Below, in pieces: positions 46,217 to 60,250 of a DNA stretch of 64,000 nucleotides. Numbering within the stretch: position 1 is the first letter of the stretch; every line of letters starts with the position of its first letter. The translations under genes and the position numbers were made by a program. Below the pieces are notes generated by a model that made no database searches, was not told where the DNA came from, and was given only the letters and a program-made list of their open reading frames with translations. Origin of the DNA: Clavelina lepadiformis (lineage: Eukaryota > Chordata > Ascidiacea > Aplousobranchia > Clavelinidae); NCBI RefSeq assembly GCF_947623445.1, contig NC_135244.1:17856860-17920859 (forward strand), given 5' to 3'.

Positions 46217-47814
46217 TATTGCTCTTGAATAGATTAACGTTTGAAGATTTTACAACAGGAGCCAAACAATTAAAACAAACGTGAGCTACTTCAAAGTTTT
46301 AAGAAAGAATAAAACGATCTAAACAAGATTTAAATGATCACTTGTATAAATGTACATGTGTGAACATGTATGTGCAAAATTGTAGCTCACAAAGCAAACT
46401 AATGCATTTCCAACATTGGTTAAATTAAATTTTTTCATAGCATTGTATATGCAAGTAACTGATAATTTGCTATACACCGTTAGACTTTTAGCAAATAGAT
46501 TTCCCGTCCTAGGTTAAACATAGAATACATTGCAAATACTTCAGACTGCTTCGTTTGTGCAGTATATATGTTGTAAATATAAAATGGTTAAAAAGTTATC
46601 TTATAGAAAAACAAACTAAAACCAGCATCAAAAGGCATTAAAACCAACCGAAGGCAAAAATAATATTTTTTTATACTACGTAACTAGTCACATGAACTTT
46701 ATGTTTTTGGCAGACTGCTGCCCTGCTATCAAGAATTCATTTCAGTGCATTATGTTTTATGATATTTTATTTTTAATTTCGAGTCTATTTGTATGTCAAA
46801 AATAGTTATAAATCTGAACATAAAGCAATAGGCTGAATATCTAATTGCGAAAACAAATTTACTTATAATTAGTAAATTTGTAAAAAATAGAGTATGAGGC
46901 TGACAGATGTTCAAAAGTAGCTGAGAAAATTAACCAAAAACAAAACACTTAAAGAAGTGTGATGATGAGATTTAATTGTCCTGATTAGTAATTACAGTAC
47001 GATATATAATTTTAATTTGCTTCGTACAGTTACTAAGCTGTGCTGCAATGATTGCTCTTTAAAAAACACTTTAGTGTCAAAATTGTCATTCAAAGATTTC
47101 GTTTTGTCGTATACAGTATTTAATAAACAACAATCTGATGACATTGACAATTATAATTCAATGTGATATTGATGTTACTTACCACCAGAACAACATTGAT
47201 AAAACGAAAAGTTAGAAACAAAGTGATATGTTTCGCCAAGCACTGAAAATTATTTTACAGGTATACTAGAGCTCAAAATAAAAGCAAAATATTATGAAAT
47301 AAACAAACAATATAAAAATTGGAAACATGTCTCAATGTCACACTATTTTATCGAACACTTAGCATTTATTCATTCTCTAGCTTCACAGCTACTTCTGATA
47401 ATTTGTTCAATTCGGAAGTACTTGCTCAAGCCCCAATTTCCGAGCAAGACATGCTACCTTTCTAACACAGGTTACGTTGTAAGCGTAACAACAGAACAAC
47501 TGTAACAACAAATCAATTGGAGCTCAAACTAACAGATTTTTGTTTATCTGAATAACCTTCATGTTAAAAATTGGGGTCTAGTATTAGTACACAACCAGAT
47601 GACATCACAATTAAAGTAGCTAGGGTCTAATATACAAAACCATCTTGTGATTGTGCACTTGTAGTATTTTGTATTCCATAGTGGAAAGTGTGCCACCTGC
47701 ATCTGAGGTTCTCACTCATTAAAGTATATATCCCTATATCGGCTATACCTATATATAGTTGGCCTAAGTCAATAGTAAGAAACGCATAGCCTCATAGCCT
47801 ATAGGGAGAGTTAC

Positions 47815-47945
47815 CATTACGGGCTTATTTCTAAGATTTGGGCTTATTTCTAAGATTTGCGCTTATTTTCAAGTACAATGTCTTAGAAAATACTAATGTT
47901 CTTATTTCTAAGAAACGTGCTTATTTTTACTTGTTTTTGTCTTAT
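47815..47945. repeat. Tandem repeat, about 22-bp unit
   Basis: Units of the form gggcttatttctaagattt, repeated about three times cleanly, with decayed units up to about 47,945. Confidence 0.7.
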
Positions 47946-48621
47946 TTTTAGGGAAAAGGTTCCAATTTGGGCATTACGACCCTTTTAGTATATCATTTTG
48001 TACTAAAGAGATACCAAAATTAAGAACATGCAAATAGTGTCTCGTTCATTTTTTTAGTAACATTGATTGCGTTTTCCTGTTGTGCACTGTTCAAGGTAGT
48101 ATTCTTGTTTCGTTTCCTAGTCGTCTTATTTTTGAGTCCAAACTCCAGACCGATGCCGCAACCTTGCCTATAAACCCTAAACCTTTAAAACCAGTAATTC
48201 TCTAGTGATAAACATTTCTGCCAACACAAAACAAATATTAAGATAAAAAGTCTAGCTGAGAACTGCATTTTACCACGACTTCCAAGTTTGGTCGAAATCT
48301 CCACTCAAGCACGTTTACCACAGACCAATCAGACGTACAATTTATAGCCAAACTAGCTACGTTTATTGTTTATTCTCTAGAAAACGATGTTCGGTCGCCA
48401 TTAATGGGAATTCACAGCGACCCATGCTGAATATGAATCAGGAAAAGTTCCATCTTTTTATTAAACTGTTGGCTCTGCCGTCAAAGTGTATTTATTGCGC
48501 GCAAGTTTTCACTGCATAGTTTTTAATTTTTTGCTCGTATTGCTATTACAAATTACAATTGAATTTTGCTTCCTACAGTCAATAGCGAAAAATAATACAG
48601 TATAATGGTTAAATTTGTGAT

Positions 48622-48725
48622 AATTTAATATACGGAATTAAATGTCATTTGGAAATTTAAGTTTTACTGATACGTCACTTAAAAACTTAAATTTCCAAAT
48701 GACATTTAATTCCGTATATTAAATT
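48622..48725. repeat. Long inverted repeat (44-bp arms, 16-bp loop)
   Basis: Left arm 48,622-48,665 and right arm 48,682-48,725 appear perfectly complementary. They are centred on actgatacgtcactta. Weak complementarity continues outwards (tgtgata / tatcaca). It probably marks a foldback MITE; no coding sequence. Confidence 0.85.
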
Positions 48726-49009
48726 TGTCATCATATTATCACATATTAAATATAAGCAAACTGTTATGTAGATGTGTCGATGTAGAATAAAAACGTTTTG
48801 TCCAAGACCAAATCGCTTCACAATTTTTACCTACACCTACCTACACTTTTTACGCACATTTTTTACCTACATTTTTTACCTACAAGTTTTTTTTTCACAG
48901 AATTGTATTGTAAGGATAATGACCGAAATTAACTGCAAAATCTGGCTATTTTGAAGTAACTTTTGCAATTTGTAAAGGACGTAATTAAAACTGAAATCAA
49001 GTTGGAGCC

Positions 49010-49129
49010 TTAGTTAAACCAAAGAGTTGACGTAACGAAACAATAGTTAGATGAAGTTATCACTTCCTTTTCATTATTCTTCAGCGCTTGTTCATCGAAT
49101 TTGTGGGGTTCGCCATTTTGATTGGACAT
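49010..49129 (-). CDS. Candidate short ORF or first exon in a GC-richer block, unrecognised
   Basis: An ATG at 49129 opens a 39-aa frame (MSNQNGEPHKFDEQALK and onward) with a possible donor gtgata after residue 22. Upstream (49,130-49,340) is unusually GC-rich for this window. It could be a first exon on the minus strand, conceivably an alternative SET start, or a gene relic. No supporting homology recalled. Confidence 0.2.
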   Translation of the reverse strand: MSNQNGEPHKFDEQALKNNEKEVITSSNYCFVTSTLWFN

Positions 49130-51353
49130 TGTCGTGAGCCGGTTTACATGGACTGGGGCAGATCAGGGTGCAGTTTTTTGAGCCCCCGAAGCTTAGGACG
49201 GCGTTTCGGACAGAAGACGGAAATCTGGTAAGGAGACCGATGCCTGCAAGTGAGTGGATAGGTTATGACACAGGATGTGATTGTACCATCGGAGAAGGAA
49301 TTCTCCTATAGTTTGTCTTTGATGAGTGCGGTGTCATGGGCCATTTGATCTCGCCAAGTGTCACTGTCGAAATAAATTAGGCCACTTTAAATAAATGAAT
49401 TAGCTTAATTTGCAAAAATCAATAGTTGTAGGTTGTACAAGTGTTTTTACTATGATAAGATAATAATCGACAAATAATAGCCTATATCCGTTCTGATTCT
49501 GAACTCAAAAGATCTTGAACTTTTTCGAAAAGAAGCTATAACTTAATCTATTTTTTTGGTTTGATTTCGCGGGTAAGCTTATGTTTAAGAGCGTTTTATA
49601 AACAAACCAACAAATTCAGCTTATAACTTATTGTTCAAAATGTCTTACAAAATACAGCAGCTGAAACCTTTCTATAGCTTATGCAAACATGTTTTTAATT
49701 TACATTCACCAGGAATCAAGAATGTTTTACCGACTTCCTGCTTGTTCTTGCAACGGGTTGCATGGCTTAATTGCGGCAATATACCAGTTTTTCTAAAAAT
49801 TCTATCTTTAATAATAATTCTTTTGCAGCTTTTTTTACGTTATTCGTCGTTTGTTTGCGGCTTATTCAAGAAATATATTAAATCACAATTCCTTGAAATA
49901 CCAGCATTGAACCTAAGTGAAAATAACAAAGGCGGCAACGTCCTTCTTCAACCAATCTCTCGAAGCAAATGTTGCCATACTTTGCAATTCGTTGCTTCTT
50001 GACCTCAGTTTTTTACAAATACAGTACTACAGTTACTTGGCTTTCGGCCTTCCTATCTCTGCCATTAAAGTAAACCTAACTGTCGATTCCTTTCTCTGCC
50101 TGTTTTTGTAAATTGAAAAATATTTTTGATTATTCCGAATTTTCTGTTTATTTCAGCACAAAATCTGAGGAAAGAAAATAAAAACGAACAATAATCAATG
50201 CAGGTCGAAACACAGAAAAACAGAAACTCTTGCCAGAAATTTCGCAAGCCAAGTTCAAATTCGTTGCGTCGAGCTGAAGTACGACACAATGTTGGTAGTT
50301 GCCGATTGAGAGAAATTATCTTTACGTAAATAACATACACATTTGAGATATGTCATAAAAGAAAATATGCTCGATTAGGCAATGTTGATTAGATTTTTGG
50401 TGTAATGAAACAATAATGAAAAGTGCAAGGCATCAGGCCTAACAAGCCACGTAAAGGTTTAAGTATCGCTTTCATTAGCATCTTATGTACAAAATACACG
50501 CTATTTTACTGCGGGGCGATTAACTAGATTAATGCACAAAAATTGCTAAGGAAAGAGCAAGAAGTGGAAGTATCACGAAAACACGAACAGCTAAACTCGC
50601 ACGTTTGAACTGACATTTTTCCCGAAACATCCATTTCACCGCTCGCCCTAATATTTATCTTATATTACCAAACACAACGGCATAACAATAGGGCGGGCGT
50701 TCATAAAAACACATTGCACAATGCAAATACACACAACACCTGCCAATGCTGAAAAGTTTAGCGTGAAACTATTATGCTAACCGTATCTTACTCACTGCTT
50801 CAGTGGGGTGTTAAAGAAGATTTACCTCGACAGAGTTTGGTGAGTTCTTTGATGTTTGCACCAAACGCTTTTAAGCTGCACCAAACTTTACAGGCAGCTG
50901 GGCAAAAGAATTTTGAAAAGCAACAATAGAAGCACAACGTAACCAATGAATGAAGAAAAACTTACCCGAGACAGGTGAAAGTAAATACTCAGTTATAGTA
51001 AACTGAATTATATTCAATTCAAGTTTGGTAATCAAATATAATTATATTCAAAGATTTCGTTATCTTAAAAATTAAGAAATAAATTAATGATGATGACTTC
51101 ACCGACATTTGATGATCAATTTGAGACATATCGTTAGCATGAAGAGCATTTAAACTGGGAATAAAAAAGTCATCCTGTGTAATTTACTATTTTTGGTGTA
51201 ATAATAATTTTTCTTCATGTTGTGCAAAAGAAAATTCTAATTTTCTAGGGATTGGGATAGCATGAAACACCCCTGTAAACACAGTGGAAAAATGTCAAAA
51301 ACACAAGCCACACAAATACCAAACTTTGACACGCGCTTTATACTGTGTAGTTA

Positions 51354-54300
51354 CTATGCCGCAGCAAGCTTTTGTTGATAGTCCATGGCCATTTTGATGT
51401 CCTGGGATTTATTTTTATATTTGCGTTTAATCTCGCTAATGTAGTCGTTTTCTTCCTTATCAAGGATCTTGATAAACATTTGTAGTTCGGCAACTGAAAA
51501 TGATTCCCACTGCAATAGAAACAGTAATGAATCACCAAATAACTGTTACTGAAAAATATATGAAACTCAACATTGGCAAGATGAGACATTAAGAATAAGC
51601 CAAGTTATGAAATCATAGGTGTCGTTATTGGCAAGCTTTGCTCTGTATACAACTCCAGTTGCCTTTTGATACTCCAAAACCTAATGCTTAATATTCTTGA
51701 GTGGAAACGTTACCCGTGCATGATAATTTCTAACAATCAGCTACTTACATGTATATCTCGTGATTCGTTCTCCTGCAAAATAAAACCCCGCTTGTCACTG
51801 TTACCGACTCCCCACAAAAGACGAAGGAAGAGCGGCCGCTCACGTGGAAGCATTTTACGGAGAATTACTGCAAGAAAGTTAACAATGGAATTGATTGATT
51901 AGTTGCTTTGTGATGGCGGTCAGTCATGTCATACATAGTTCACTTTAGCCAGTTAACCATACTGGAGTATACAGGAGTTATGTTTACAGCAGGGCTTCTC
52001 AAACTGTGGGTCGCGACCCTGTTTGGGGTTGCAAAATGTAATTTGGGGTTGTGAAACAAATTCAATCGTTTTTTGTTAAGTTGATATTCGCTTTGCTGTT
52101 TACATTACGCGGTTCTGTTATTACTGCAGGCTAGAGCTACTGTACTTTGGTAGATTGTGTGCATTTGTATGAATTTGCCATAGACAAAAACACCTCTTGA
52201 GGTTTGTAATTTATTTTATTGTTTATTGTTTTAATATCTTTAACGTGTAGGTAGCACATCACAGGTCAAAGGGCCGCATAGAAATTTCTTTTCTAAAATG
52301 AGGTCGCAGAACTAAAAGCTTAAGAAGCCCTGGTTTACAGGACGAGAGTTCTCTCATTCCAGTTTGCATTGTATGATTCGCACTATATGTCCCCATTGTC
52401 CCAGCAATTACAAACAAAACTGCACTGTACTTACCAATTACCTAGTTACAAATAAAATAAAGATAAAAATGGCCAATTGGATCATAGCTGTGTGTATGTA
52501 GCTGAAGTTGGGACATAGCTGTGTGTGTGTGTGTGTGTGTGTGTGTTTGTAGTGATACTAATACAATTTAAAATAATGTACAAATATTTTTGCTTTTTGT
52601 TCGTTATTATTTGGAAAAAATTGCCTAAAAAAAATTGCCGCGTAATTTCAGAATAGATTCGAAATTAAGTATTCTAGAATATTCTAGAATAGCCAGGTAT
52701 TCTGTATTGTGCATCCCTAGGCTGTGTGCACACTATGGTTTACATCATATTTCTACCATCACATATTGATTGCAGTTGTAAGCAAACAACTGAATTACCG
52801 TGACCCTCTTCTCGGACTTGCTTTTCAAAAAGCGCAAATTTCATTGGATTGTCGCTGATCCTGTACTTCATCAAAAGGGCCTGAACCACTTGTTCTGCTG
52901 TTGTGTCAGATGTCAAATGCAGAGCTTTCACAGCGCCCTGAAATGCAAAGCTCAATGTTATGGAGCAAACAGTAGACGGTTAACTTCAAAACATTGCATT
53001 TTCAGGCACTAAAACGTTTATCAAGTTATGGTAAAAGCTGTCACCTTGTCAATGTAAAATGATGCTTTTCGTGCCACCGGAGCTTTCCTGGTCGTCTTGG
53101 AACTGTCCATTACACTGACTGGTCTGGTTAGGTTCATTGAGACACGAATGAAACCACGGAAGGTTTCACCATCTTCTTGCTGTGTAATGCAATAAATGGG
53201 ACTAGACAAGATTGCTGCACTTGTCAATCAATCAAACTCATTTACGTTTAAATTCTATAAATATATATTTAACATACAAGGGCGCTGTTATTGTGAAATA
53301 AAATACTATAAATCGAATTAGTATTGGCCTATCTTATCAGTACATCCATAATTTAATGATACACAATTTTATGGACAATTTTTCACTTATTTTGCTCATT
53401 AGGTATATTATGAATGAAGTGTCTACATAAACTGAAACATTGACTGGCGCTACACACAGTAATTGAGAAACAAATTAATGCAAAAACTACAAAGTATGCA
53501 ATCATGCCCCCAAGTATGACGTCATCAACATCAACCCTGCCATCGATCAAATTGACCTTCCTTTAAAGAAAAGCGTAATCTAGATACTGTGCAGTGTACA
53601 TACATTCACAAAGCAAGCCACAGCAACTGACAAGACTTCAACAAAAATCTACTTTTAGCTTCAAGAAACAGCCTCAAATCGTAGTAAAATGCAGGCAGAA
53701 AACAATACCTTGTATATTTTGTTCATAACCCTAATTTATAAAACTTTTTGTGGGTTTAATGGTAATTATTTTAGAAACTTGTTTGTTGATTGTCTTTTTA
53801 TTGATACAATTTTTTTTTTACTTCGTGTGGATTAAAATTGCGCATAGATGCAAGTAGAACGAAACCAAATACATTAGTCAAAACACCAGCACTATTGAAG
53901 AACGTTTTGAGAAACTCATTTAAAAAAATGTGATGAAAGCAAAAAAAATTACTAAAATGGGCAGCTATTTAACATTATAATAAGCAAATCTTAAGTTCTT
54001 TTGTTCATGTATCGTAAATTTAAATTTTATAATTAGCAAAAATGCATGGCTCTTGACCTGTAAGTATCAGATACAACAACAACAACAACATTATATCTCT
54101 ACACAATATACACAGCCCACTTACCAATGTCATTTGCTGACTTCCTTTCACTGTTTTATTAAACTCATCAATTTTCTCCTGTACTTCCTCTATTGTTATA
54201 ACACGCTGTATGGTGTTGTATTCCTTAAGCGTTCTCTGCACAGAGTTAAGACAAACAAAATATGAAAGGTTGCAGACTTGTTGGCACAGGTTAGCAGACA

Positions 54301-57300
54301 ATATTTCAGTACAAGCATGAAATATTGCCAAGTAACAAATATTGCCAAGTTTATTCATACAATCTTTCTTTGTATGTGGTACACAGAACTGAGAAGTTGT
54401 TTGCAGTTTTATTAAATGATATAAGTTCAGTTTTGTCTGCCAATTGTAAACTAAAAATTCCATTTTTCACAGTTAAGTTTCGATATTCCGTTAATTTTAT
54501 AATATTATCTTTACTTTTAATTTGTAATAAAGGTTGGAGTTAGACACAAGGAAGAGAGTCACCATATATTTTACAAACCTCATCTTTAGTTTCTTGAACG
54601 ATTGTCTTGTAAAAAGTAAGAACGTCATCTGTCATGGTCATACTGCGAAGCTGTTCGTCTGCTTCACATGTTAGTGACACAGTGGAAGCACACTTTCCAT
54701 GACAAACCATGCGACACTCTGAGAAAAACAAAAATTGATTTAGATTTAGTGATTTGATGAAATATTATTTCAACCAAAACAAATTTTTGTTGCACTTTGA
54801 GTATTATAGCGTTTGCCAAAGTTATTGCCTAAGCTACAGTTTATAAAACATTCCAAATATTATTGGTACAATATTTCAAATACATCATAGGTTTATTATT
54901 TCAACAGCACATGCCACACATACTATATTACAATGACGGATATCAGAAAATGTTTAATGTACATGTGACTTAAATGTGGGCCCATGTTAAGGTTACAAAA
55001 CGAAATTTAATAACTATTTTTCCATAATCTGGTGACTTTTGCAATTGCACAATGCACTTATGCATTGTGCACAGCTGCTGTAAATTATTTAAGATACAAC
55101 AAACTCATGCAAATATGATTAATACATCCTATGTTAAGCGTGACTGTTCTTGTTCGAATTGTTAGTAACTAGATAGTACTTTTTCCCACACGAAAGATTT
55201 GGAAACGCTTTAGCTTCCTTGACCAAGTGTAAAAAGGCAACAGACTATTGCAACTGTTGTAAAAAAAAGTTGTAGTCGCACTGAGCAATCGAAACTGAAA
55301 TCTCTCCTTACTCACAAACTATGAATTTTTGCTGTGAATTTTAGAGTAAAATCCGACTTACTTTTACAAGAAACACATTTTCCAAACAAGGATAAAATAA
55401 CACTTCCACATGCGTCGCACCAGTTCACCCATTCCTTCAATTCATGGGGTTGGAAATCGTGACCGAGTTTAGTTTTTTGAACTGCATTTTTCACTAAACA
55501 TAATGCGATTTATAAATTACAAACTAACCAAGAAAAGCAAAACTGCAGAAGAACCTTTACAAGAAGTAAGAAAATATATCTTAAATCCGGGAGCAAATTA
55601 CTTCCAGTTCAAAACAACAAAAACTCTGCAGAATTGAATAAAACCACTATGGCAATCTAAACACTTAATTAAGTATCGTTTCTTCAACACTATGACTTAT
55701 TATTCAACCTTTCACTGCTTCTGACATTGAACGCTTCATTTTAGTTTCTGGAGATTTATCGTTCACAGCTGATAAATCAGGTAAAATAACATCGTCGCTT
55801 GATGATTGATATGACACAACATTTGACTTCGGTTTGGGCATCACGGGTGTAGAAACAGAACGCTGACGTGCTGCTTCCACACTGAGTGAATCAAACATAA
55901 ACATGAGTCATTTTTACAGAAATTGAGTTGCAATAAAACAATAAAGTATCTACTATCTAGAACCACCAAGAATATTGAAGCACATACATTAAGTGTATAT
56001 CGTTTCAACGTAAAAGGTACACAGAGGTTAAGATAGTGTTAGCAAGAAAAGTGAGAAGTACAGTTTTGAATAGCATATAACACAACTGTTTGAAACATAA
56101 GCTGACAAGTGACAACATTCATATTAGTTTGTGGTATAAGCTTGACTAATACCGTTTACAATGATCCTGAGGAATATTTCACAATGTTTTCATATTTCTA
56201 CCTGTTAGAAGCAACACCAGGACGTTTGTCAGCATTAGATAATATGCCCTTTGACCTCTCTCTCATCGGAGCAACAACAGCAGTTGGTGGTGACCTGGTA
56301 ACAGAACAATTCTCCGTAAATTTGAATTTTATAGTAAATATAACTACTATACACTCTGAACAATGAAAAGTTAAATAACACTGTTGAGTGCTATTTGTGG
56401 TACTTGAGAGTGCCCAATAGCGTACCCTACTCCATACAACCAAGAAAATAGTGGGATCTTGGGCCACCAAATGTTTACATACAAACTTGAAATCTCAAAC
56501 CAGTAGCCAAGTAACAATAAGTAAACACAAGAGCAATAACTTCTGCAGCATTACACAAAACTTGATGCTGTAATCAGTACTTCAATGCTTCACCTATAAT
56601 ATGTAACACAAATGAAACCTACGCCTGGGTTGTATCTTTGCTGAATGGGCTTGCGCGAGACTTCAAAGGTGTAGGTGGTTTTGCAGCAGACACTGATTTT
56701 GGTTCAGACTTTTGCGCTGAAGAAATTCTAAAAACAAGAAAGACCAGTTTGGAATTGTTGTTGTGAAAAGGCAACATCTAATTCACTCGATCAAGTTACG
56801 ATACCAACTGACTAACTAGTTAACCTGTGTCAAAGTTGTTATAAAACATAAACAATTTTAGGTGATAGTACTGCATAAAATGCAGCATTTAATCTCTTTT
56901 ACAAAAGACAGCTAACTACTATTCTATAATAAAAATAATTTTTAATTAAATATCAGCATACATATTATGAACAAAATGTGCCTTTTAGTAAAAATTTTAT
57001 TATTGTACCGGTTCTTGCTCAATAGATGTGAACTAAGCATTTGTAAGTAACTCATGTAATCACTCAACGTGAACAGCTCAGTATAATTTCTGATAAACCA
57101 AATGACATTAATGTATATACATAAGTGAATTGATCCATTTAGTATACTCTTGTAAACAGTGCAACATGACATTCATGTGCAGTATGTGTATGACTAATTG
57201 ACTTTCCAAAGTATATAAATATTATGGATATAACCTTGATGTATGTTGTTCGCTATATTTATACAGTTCCTGTTTTGTCAACACATCTCTGAATAACTTA

Positions 57301-58754
57301 TTCTAGCAAAGATGGATGCTAATCATTAACACACTTTCCCACATGTATGTACACATATAAAATCCGAACTTCTTTAAAATGATATGTTTGTAATGTTAGA
57401 ATCCTATTATTAGGAGTATGGTTTATACACTGGGGAAAACCTTTTCCTACACTACAATTGTACGAACAAAACCGAAACCTCCAAACCCTCTTAGCAGCTA
57501 CAACAAACTACATGGCAATTAGGAACCACTACAAATAAAAGCAAGAACATGTCGCACAATCGACATGATTTACCTTCATTGAACAAAAGTCGCACAATTG
57601 AAAGAGCGAAACCTTACCTACAAATAATTGCACACTGTGTGGCAGTGTATGAAAGATTAATGTGGTAAAGAGTGCATATTTCCTTACTTCGTTGATTCTG
57701 AGGAGGCATTGTTGTTTGTGGACTTGACTTGTGGAGTTATACTAGATTTCTCTTCCTTTGCTGATGATGCAATTGTAGGGTCACTTTTCTTGGCACCAGC
57801 GCCAGAAGACATGTTTGCAACAGGAGATGCGGACTTTTTCGGCTGTGGTGCAATGTGATGCTGCTTCTGAGCGTATGGTGACTGATATGCATTGTTTGTC
57901 GGCTTTGATGTAGGATTGTTAGAAGCTGAACTTAGTCTCGGAGCATAATTTCCACTTGAAGGAGATCCAACTCTAGAGACAGGATTGACTTTATTTGGGG
58001 CTGGAGTGGTTTTTAAAGCCGAGACTGGTTTTGTGACTTTTGAAACTCCAGCAGTAGGTTTAGGAGCTGAAGACACTCTCTTAGATCCCTCACTGCCGGT
58101 TTTCATTTCCTGACGTTTTGCGGCGACCTCAAATAACTTTACATGATCTTGATTGAGCTGAGGCACCATCACATCAGCTTCTTTCGCTGATTTTCCATTT
58201 GGTGCTCGAACTGGTTTAAAAACTGAATTAGAAGAATTTCCACTCGCATTGCTGTTAACGTTTGATATCCATGGCGAGACATTCCTGCTACATTGTTAAA
58301 ATAACTGGAATAAGTGTGAATGTATAAACAAAATCCTTAAAATATAAAAAAGCTTTTAAAGTATATTACATCTGAGAAATCTATACACTTCTTTGCAAAA
58401 TCAGCACGGCTTGCAGATTCCAATCCAAATTTCACAATAGCTCAAATCTCTAATTTAACTCTTTATTCAAATAGTAAGCGAAGGACAGGCTATTAACTTT
58501 ACAGAAAATTTTAAACTGTTGGCAATTACCAGAAAAATAATACAGTAAAGTATAAAATGGACCTACTTTAGTTGTTGCTTTGAAGCAGGCCCATTAAACG
58601 GTTTTGGCGTAACGAAGTTTTTAGCTGCAGCACCAGACGAAGGTCGAGAAGATGACATCTTTTTAGGGCTGCTTTGATCAATTTGTCTCATCAATCTTCT
58701 TTTTTCTTGGACTGACAGATTTTGTATTAATTCGTTTTCAGGGAACTTTGACAT
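51354..58754 (-). CDS. RASSF: RASSF1/3/5-type Ras-association protein (C1, RA and SARAH domains)
   Basis: Coding exons, 5' to 3': 58754-58567, 58284-57688, 56727-56623, 56294-56202, 55881-55709, 55493-55362, 54718-54579, 54235-54125, 53179-53045, 52937-52799, 51867-51749, 51509-51354. These total 2,088 nt, 695 aa, with every join in frame. Residues 1-385 are Ser/Pro/Lys/Ala-rich and probably disordered. A C1 domain spans about 397-447 (GHDFQPHEL, then paired Cys through CHGKC and a final Cys). A helix follows with EEVQEKIDEFN. The RA domain spans about 514-625 (RPVSVMD leading in, then NPMKFALFE and ERPLFLRLL). A SARAH helix spans 645-692 (FSVAELQMFIKIL). In the family, RA binds active Ras/Rap GTPases and SARAH binds the MST/Hippo kinases. 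The order matches RASSF1/5 of vertebrates, but the N-terminus is much longer than in RASSF1A (about 340 aa) or RASSF5 (about 420 aa). Confidence 0.9.
51990..52332. mobile_element. hAT MITE in a RASSF intron
   Basis: 343 bp with CAGGGCTTCT and AGAAGCCCTG ends and a perfect 8-bp duplication GTTTACAG (51,982-51,989 and 52,333-52,340). It lies in the intron between the exons at 52,799 and 51,867 and is non-coding. Confidence 0.92.
52521..52546. repeat. (GT)n microsatellite in a RASSF intron
   Basis: Thirteen uninterrupted GT units, preceded by a duplicated agctgtgtgt segment. Confidence 0.9.
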
Positions 58755-60191
58755 TTTTATTCTACTTTATCTCTACTTTAGAACATCATAGAAGAGTGTT
58801 TAAAAAGTAATCTATAACACAAGTATAACATATATATATATATTACATAAGGCTGGGAGGGCTACCAATGTAATTACAGTGACACATGAACAATGCACAA
58901 AGTTTATGCAAACAGAAACATCGTTTGGTCACTAAACGTGAAGCATGCAAAGCATGCAAATGGGTGTCCAAGGAGTATAGCTGGGACAAACATCATACTT
59001 ATAGATTAGGAGAAAATACACACAACACTTACCTAAAAGGTGGGGTTAAAGAAAGGCTTAATGCGACCAATAAACTGATTATTTAGGGTAAAATTAAGAT
59101 TTCTACATATATATATACATATATATTTGGAAACCTTCAAGGTATAGCACATCAATTAAGTTGAAATGGATCCAGAACTTGTTTTTGGGTTTCACCAGCT
59201 AAATGTCAATAGACACTATATAGAAGAAGAACTACAGATATGCTTGAATGACAAACTAACAAAAAAATGAAATGAAAACAAAACAAGAAAACTAAAATGT
59301 GAATGTTTAATAACCAAATAGTCAATAGACTGTCCTTTAATACAAAGTGTTGAGATGGTTCAAAATATGAATTGGCATGTTCTGTTAAATTAAGAATCAT
59401 AACTTTTTTTAACATTATAATCAAAATGATTTGTTAAAAACATATGATTTTTGAAAATGATAGCTTACTTGTTGATTTGGTATCAAAATAGGCCTATGTA
59501 TTCTCAAGTGAAGAAATGACTTTGCAAGATTGAAACTCAGCAATACTTTCTCATAACGAGTTCCAGTTACCAAGCTTGTCATTGATTGAGCATTTTGCAG
59601 TCTAGATGTTCTGTTAATCTATTTTTAAATTAGCCTAGCTGATGAGAAAAAACTATGCAAGAACTTAAATTGAATTATTGCATTCACACGACAGCATGGT
59701 CTGTAAACGAAACCTTTAAACATAAATTCTAAATCTGAGTGAGAATCAAAATTAATCTAATGCACACAATGCTTATTCATCATTCAATCAATCCTGAAAT
59801 GAAATCAGTTTTCCTTTCCAATTGCATACCCTTCACATATACAATAAATTTTTAATGCAAAAGTATATACTTGGTCGTGATTTAAGAAGACAAATTACAA
59901 ATGCTGTCTCAATACAGCAGTAACCTACTGCTTGACGACAACTTCAGTTGAAAAACCTTTCCTACTCATTGTAGTATAACTGGATTAGTGATTACTGATT
60001 ACCGTGATATATGATTCATCTATAGTGACTATTGGACCATCCAGTAATACCATTCAACTTGGTTCGCATGAACCCATCCATAAAATTACAAGCAAATGCA
60101 TCCGATTGTTGGTACATTCAAAAATAACATTTAGTTTATAGCAAGCAATGGCAAAAAAACATCTATCAACGTATTTTTTGCCTTTTCACAG

Positions 60192-60250
60192 TACACCTGA
60201 AGAAGCAAGCTTATGCTTGCGAAAGCTCGTGTCGAAAAATAAAAAGTTAA
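60192..60250. repeat. Short dispersed-repeat-like motif with hairpin
   Basis: Reads acctgaagaagc, then a hairpin gcaagcttatgcttgc, then gaaagctcgtg and an A-rich tail. Very similar motifs are spread through many animal genomes at repeat ends (from memory). Family not assigned. Confidence 0.4.

Larger units (their letters stand above)
46217..51353. other. Intergenic region between SET (5' end) and RASSF (3' end)
   Basis: About 5.1 kb without a recognised gene. It holds a short tandem repeat (47,815-47,945), a near-perfect inverted repeat (48,622-48,725) and a small GC-richer block (49,100-49,340). The promoter of SET should lie near 46.3-46.6 kb, but I see no clear TATA. The 124-aa frame at 49,631-50,002 and others are AT-rich and unsupported. 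Confidence 0.55.

Noticed and set aside
49631..50002. 124-aa ORF between SET and RASSF
   Set aside because: The composition is AT-driven (Leu, Phe, Ile, Lys), with no domain, no splice context and no second copy.
54020..54463. 147-aa minus-strand ORF
   Set aside because: It reads through a genuine 111-nt RASSF exon (54,235-54,125) into both introns. Only the exon is coding.
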